Assembly (NCBI GenBank): GCA_964019055.1
Contig: OZ025224.1
Location: 2,658,001 to 2,722,000, forward strand
Direction: 5' to 3'
DNA from: Anthopleura xanthogrammica
Taxonomy: Eukaryota; Cnidaria; Anthozoa; Actiniaria; Actiniidae
DNA: 64,000 nt
In this document: piece by piece, positions 60,737-64,000 of the stretch
Layout of the letters: every line of letters begins with the position of its first letter
How positions within the stretch are numbered: position 1 is the stretch's first letter
The notes under the pieces: model-generated
What the model was told of the DNA's origin: nothing
Databases searched by the model: none
The model's input: the letters and a program-made list of their open reading frames with translations, nothing else
Made by a program: the position numbers and the translations under genes

Positions 60737-63469
60737 GTAATTAGTGGTTCGGGTCTCAGAAGACAAATATTAAGATCCAAAAGGAGTGAATATGTCCTAG
60801 AATTTGCTTATATTTTTCGTGCTTAAATAATTTTGCTGCAAGAGCATTCAGTGGGATTTAAGGCTCGAATGTTACGCATTTTTCCACCAACGCTGCAAAC
60901 ATGTTCACGTGATAAGATTTCAAGTATAGTGCTTACCATTAAATCAATCCATTCGGTTGGAATGTTAAGAGTTGGAATGTTAAGAGCGACGGTCCACTAA
61001 TACCGAGCGAGATCCGGCAACAGCGAAAAATCGATTTTCTTTATATTTGGCCCAGAGATAGGTATTAGTGAGTAAGTAAGCCTGGTAGGTTGGATTTCTC
61101 AAAAAAATAAATTCTCGCCGAGAAATATCGAAAAACAGTTTCGTCCGGTCTCGAGCCCGAGACGGCGCGTAATGAAAGCGATTTTTGGGGTCTGTTTAAT
61201 CTTATCCTGCAAAGGCGCAACATATTTTCCGGAATTTCTGTTTTGAAATATTTGTTTTTGAACTATTTTTGAACATCTTCGATGCAGTTTTATGCTCATA
61301 GGTATATTTTCTAGTTTTTGGGAGATCCGTCAAATTCGCTATAATTTTAGTCCTTGAAAACTTCGTTCCGACGCACTAATTCAAAAAATAAATTTTATAT
61401 GTGGTATAATTCAGAATCTTTTGAAACTTCGGTTTCTAAACAAGTTAATATGGATCTTAAACAATCTGTAAAATTTAGCTTGGGAAAATTTCCACAGCGC
61501 TCCGAATAAGCGAGTGAAAATGCCAGTTTTTGGTGAACATTTCGACGAAGGCGATAAACAGTATGTTTGGAGCCTTTCGAATCACGACAAAAATCGGTGT
61601 ATGATCTTGTTCCAATTTACAAATTTTAGTTTCATACAACTTTAAGAGTGATTGTTTAAGTTAACTCCAAAATATCAAAGCCTAGAAATCTATATTTTCT
61701 TTTGTTTACTTCAGTAAGAATGACTAATTAGCATATTGTTGTTAACGAATAGGTTTCCAATAAGTTTTGGATGCGAAAAAAACTCTCACAATTTGACTAA
61801 TATTAAAAAGCAATATAACAGAAAGACCTTTTTACTTGCTTTATATGTTTTCTTGGTGATTCTGTACATTTTCATATCCATCATAATTTCTGGTACGTGC
61901 CTATCAGATCTTGGATCAGATTGCGTGACCTACGTCCCGTGGGGGAGGGGGAGGGAGAGTTGGAGGGGGAGGGGGAGGGGGAGGGTGGAAAGTGCGTATA
62001 TAGAGTTTGAACAGCGGAATCTGGGCTCCTGGCTGAATAGTTTCTATGGTTTTACTAGGTAAATTCTGAATAATGCAATTTTCTCAATCTTTTTCGATTT
62101 TCAATTAAAGCAATGATATTCTGAAACTGTTTCTGAAGATTTTCCTCTGCGCCAGCCTATGCCTAATTAGCTAACGACGAACGATGACCCGGACATATTG
62201 TCAGCTCCGCAATATTGTCTGGCACTGAAAAGATCGATGCTCTTGCCAAAACTACTTCAACCCCTGAATAGATATCCTGTATCCCGAAAGCTTTTCTTGT
62301 GCCCTGCGACACGTCTTACCCACATGATACAACCGGTATCACAACCTTCTCTTCTGGCTTTGATCTCTGGGATCATAACCGGCGCACGTTCCTCCTACAA
62401 TACTTCTAAAAGAACAACTAACTTCCATTTCTTCAGTTCTTAAGCCGATTTCTTTATCACTGAGTGTCGCTTTAAAAAGATAAGCATCGATAATGTCACG
62501 TGGAAATACCTGTAGTCAGGTATCAATGCGAATATAACAAGTACGACTACACCATTTTTTTTTAAATTTTCACATTCCAGAGTTTATCTTTGGCGATGTT
62601 TTAATGAGATATTAAAATCATATATTTTATATCAGAGGTGCGTCAAGCGGCCAACTAGTTTACTTTTTTGCATTTACCGGTATAGGTGTCGCTCACAGTC
62701 GCTCTTAAACATTTACAAACTGTCGATTGATTTACAAATATATACGAACATAGAAAATTATAAAATGTAAAGCAATTCTTTAAATATCTTTTTTTTTATA
62801 GGATGAAAGCTTTTATGTCGTTTGTTTGAACTTTTATCCTTCTATCTACGAAAGCTGAACTACATGTCAAAAATCGATAAACAGAAACGTACCTCAGACC
62901 TGCGAATATTTTGCTTCAAAAGGTATCTGTTCTCGGCGATTTAGTAAGCAACTCTGAAACCGATCTATAGCTCGACTCTTTGTTTATACCCGGGTCCCTT
63001 TTCTCCTCAGGCGAAAATATTATTACAAAACCACACCCTGGTAATTAATTTTTAGTTTATAGATCGAAAGAAAAAACATAAAGATTGTTTATGAGTTTTT
63101 CTAATTGCGCTTCGTCAAAAATTTTCTCATATACAGTTATCAATTAATTGTTTCATTTCGAAGCATTAACAAGTTGTATTCTTGGGTATAAATGTCTAAA
63201 AGAACGTTAAAAAGAAAGCAAAAGGGGGGGAAAGGAAATGCAGAAAAAAAAGTCATCGAAATTCAAAATGACTTAGATCAACCCAGAGGTTGTTTCAGAG
63301 CTAGTCGTGTCCTGACTTGTATTTGCGATTTGCCTGTTGTAATTCGGTCTTTCACAGCCATCCAGTGAAAATATAATACATAAGAGTATGCGCTTCCCAT
63401 TGAATGGTTGGTTGCGAATTGAGCAATGTTCATTGGTGTCAGGAGGACCAGAAGTGCGCGCATTTTGTA
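60737..63469. other. Presumed intron 7 of the C7orf25-like gene, nothing coding seen
   Basis: No exon matching the missing C-terminal domain is visible. It holds a GGGGGA-rich purine tract (about 61938-61986). Confidence 0.45.
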
Positions 63470-64000
63470 GGAAAGAAAAGTACCTTGGGTTGATCATTGA
63501 TCAGATTAAATACCTAATCAAAAAGATAAATTATAATATTGGAGCTCTCTCCAAGCCAAGACATCTAACAAACCCTGAAATACTCAATAATCTTTTTTAT
63601 TCTCTTATATTTCTCTATTATTCTCTCATACATCCTTTTTTTACTTATGGTCTTCTATATAGCTTGGGGTAACACATATTAATCTACAATTAAGCAATTA
63701 TTTATTCTACACAAGAAAGCCAGACGAATAATATTTTTTCTTTTTATAATGACCATACTAATATATCCTCTCTTTATAAAGTTAAAGATATTAAAAGTCG
63801 AGGATCTAATTTACTTCTATAATGCTGTGTTTATGTATGACTATCATTCAGGCAAACTACCAAGTATTTTTGATTCACTCTTTGTTAAAGTCTCTCAAAT
63901 ACATAATTATAATACAAGGCTTGCATCTAAGTCGTCATTCTCTCTCCCTTGTGTAAGAACCAACTATGGTAAATTTAATATTAGGTTTAATGGAGTCTGA
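63470..64000 (+). pseudogene. Decayed LINE RT C-terminal region, runs off the window
   Basis: KEKYLGLIIDQ is the LINE RT thumb entry, followed by KKINYNIGALSKPRHLTNP and SLIHPFFTYGLLYS. After a frameshift come LKILKVEDLIYFYNAVFMYD, LPSIFDSLF and NYNTRLASKSSFSLP. The element has lost its single frame and continues beyond 64000. Confidence 0.75.

Noticed and set aside
62198..62443. 81-codon frame as the missing C-terminal exon of the C7orf25-like gene
   Set aside because: Its residues show no resemblance to the expected C-terminal domain, and no acceptor site gives the required phase.

Overview
The window is eukaryotic, AT-rich animal DNA: genes with short exons and canonical GT/AG introns, many dispersed fold-back elements, decayed LINE retrotransposons and long microsatellites. 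The gene set (an animal SABATH methyltransferase, intronless class A GPCRs, an NK-like homeobox gene, a three-dsRBD protein, a UPF0415/C7orf25 homologue) fits an anthozoan cnidarian, probably a stony coral. The species is inference; nothing in the window names it.

Layout. 1-2.1 kb: a homeobox gene (+) with a TATA promoter. 2.1-11.3 kb: mostly decayed repeats (LINE pieces, fold-back elements) around one intact minus-strand gene (5566-6393) for a secreted or membrane protein of an unrecognised family. 11.4-16.1 kb: a complete six-exon SABATH-type carboxyl methyltransferase gene (+), convergent with a seven-exon kelch-propeller gene (-, 16228-21374). 22-27.6 kb: satellites, a LINE 3' end and an intronless sulfotransferase-like gene (-). 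27.56-27.78 kb: an inverted copy of the homeobox promoter without the gene. 28.6-30.4 kb: two more members of the unrecognised family, one short and one long. 30.5-34.6 kb: a nest of transposons (LINE remnant, 3.2-kb giant inverted repeat, 0.7-kb fold-back element). 34.6-40.5 kb: repeats and remnants. 40.5-41.7 kb: a melatonin-receptor-like GPCR whose last ten residues and stop codon lie in a MITE. 43.9-51.2 kb: a four-exon dsRNA-binding protein gene (TRBP/PACT/Loquacious architecture) on the minus strand, hosting an antisense 341-aa single-exon gene and a 1.4-kb TTA array in its introns. 51.8-60.7+ kb: a C7orf25/UPF0415 homologue (+), head-to-head with the dsRBD gene, hosting a second antisense GPCR gene; its 3' end is missing. 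63.5-64 kb: another decayed LINE.

The most promising undescribed item is the three-member protein family (5566-6393, 28634-28993, 29432-30436). The long members share a signal peptide, a P[ST]-x-x-[KH]-x-[IF]-type block followed by an AYFGA segment, a central hydrophobic hairpin, and two conserved cysteines flanking that hairpin. An NF-kB-like palindrome lies upstream of one member and a STAT-like palindrome upstream of another, so an inducible or defensive role is a testable guess only.

The genes do not form a pathway as far as I can see. What ties the window together is heavy fold-back transposon traffic: TTAA- and TA-flanked elements sit inside introns, beside a splice site, inside a LINE ORF and in the last codons of a receptor gene. 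All exon models were built by hand from reading frame and GT/AG sites and were not checked against transcripts or databases.
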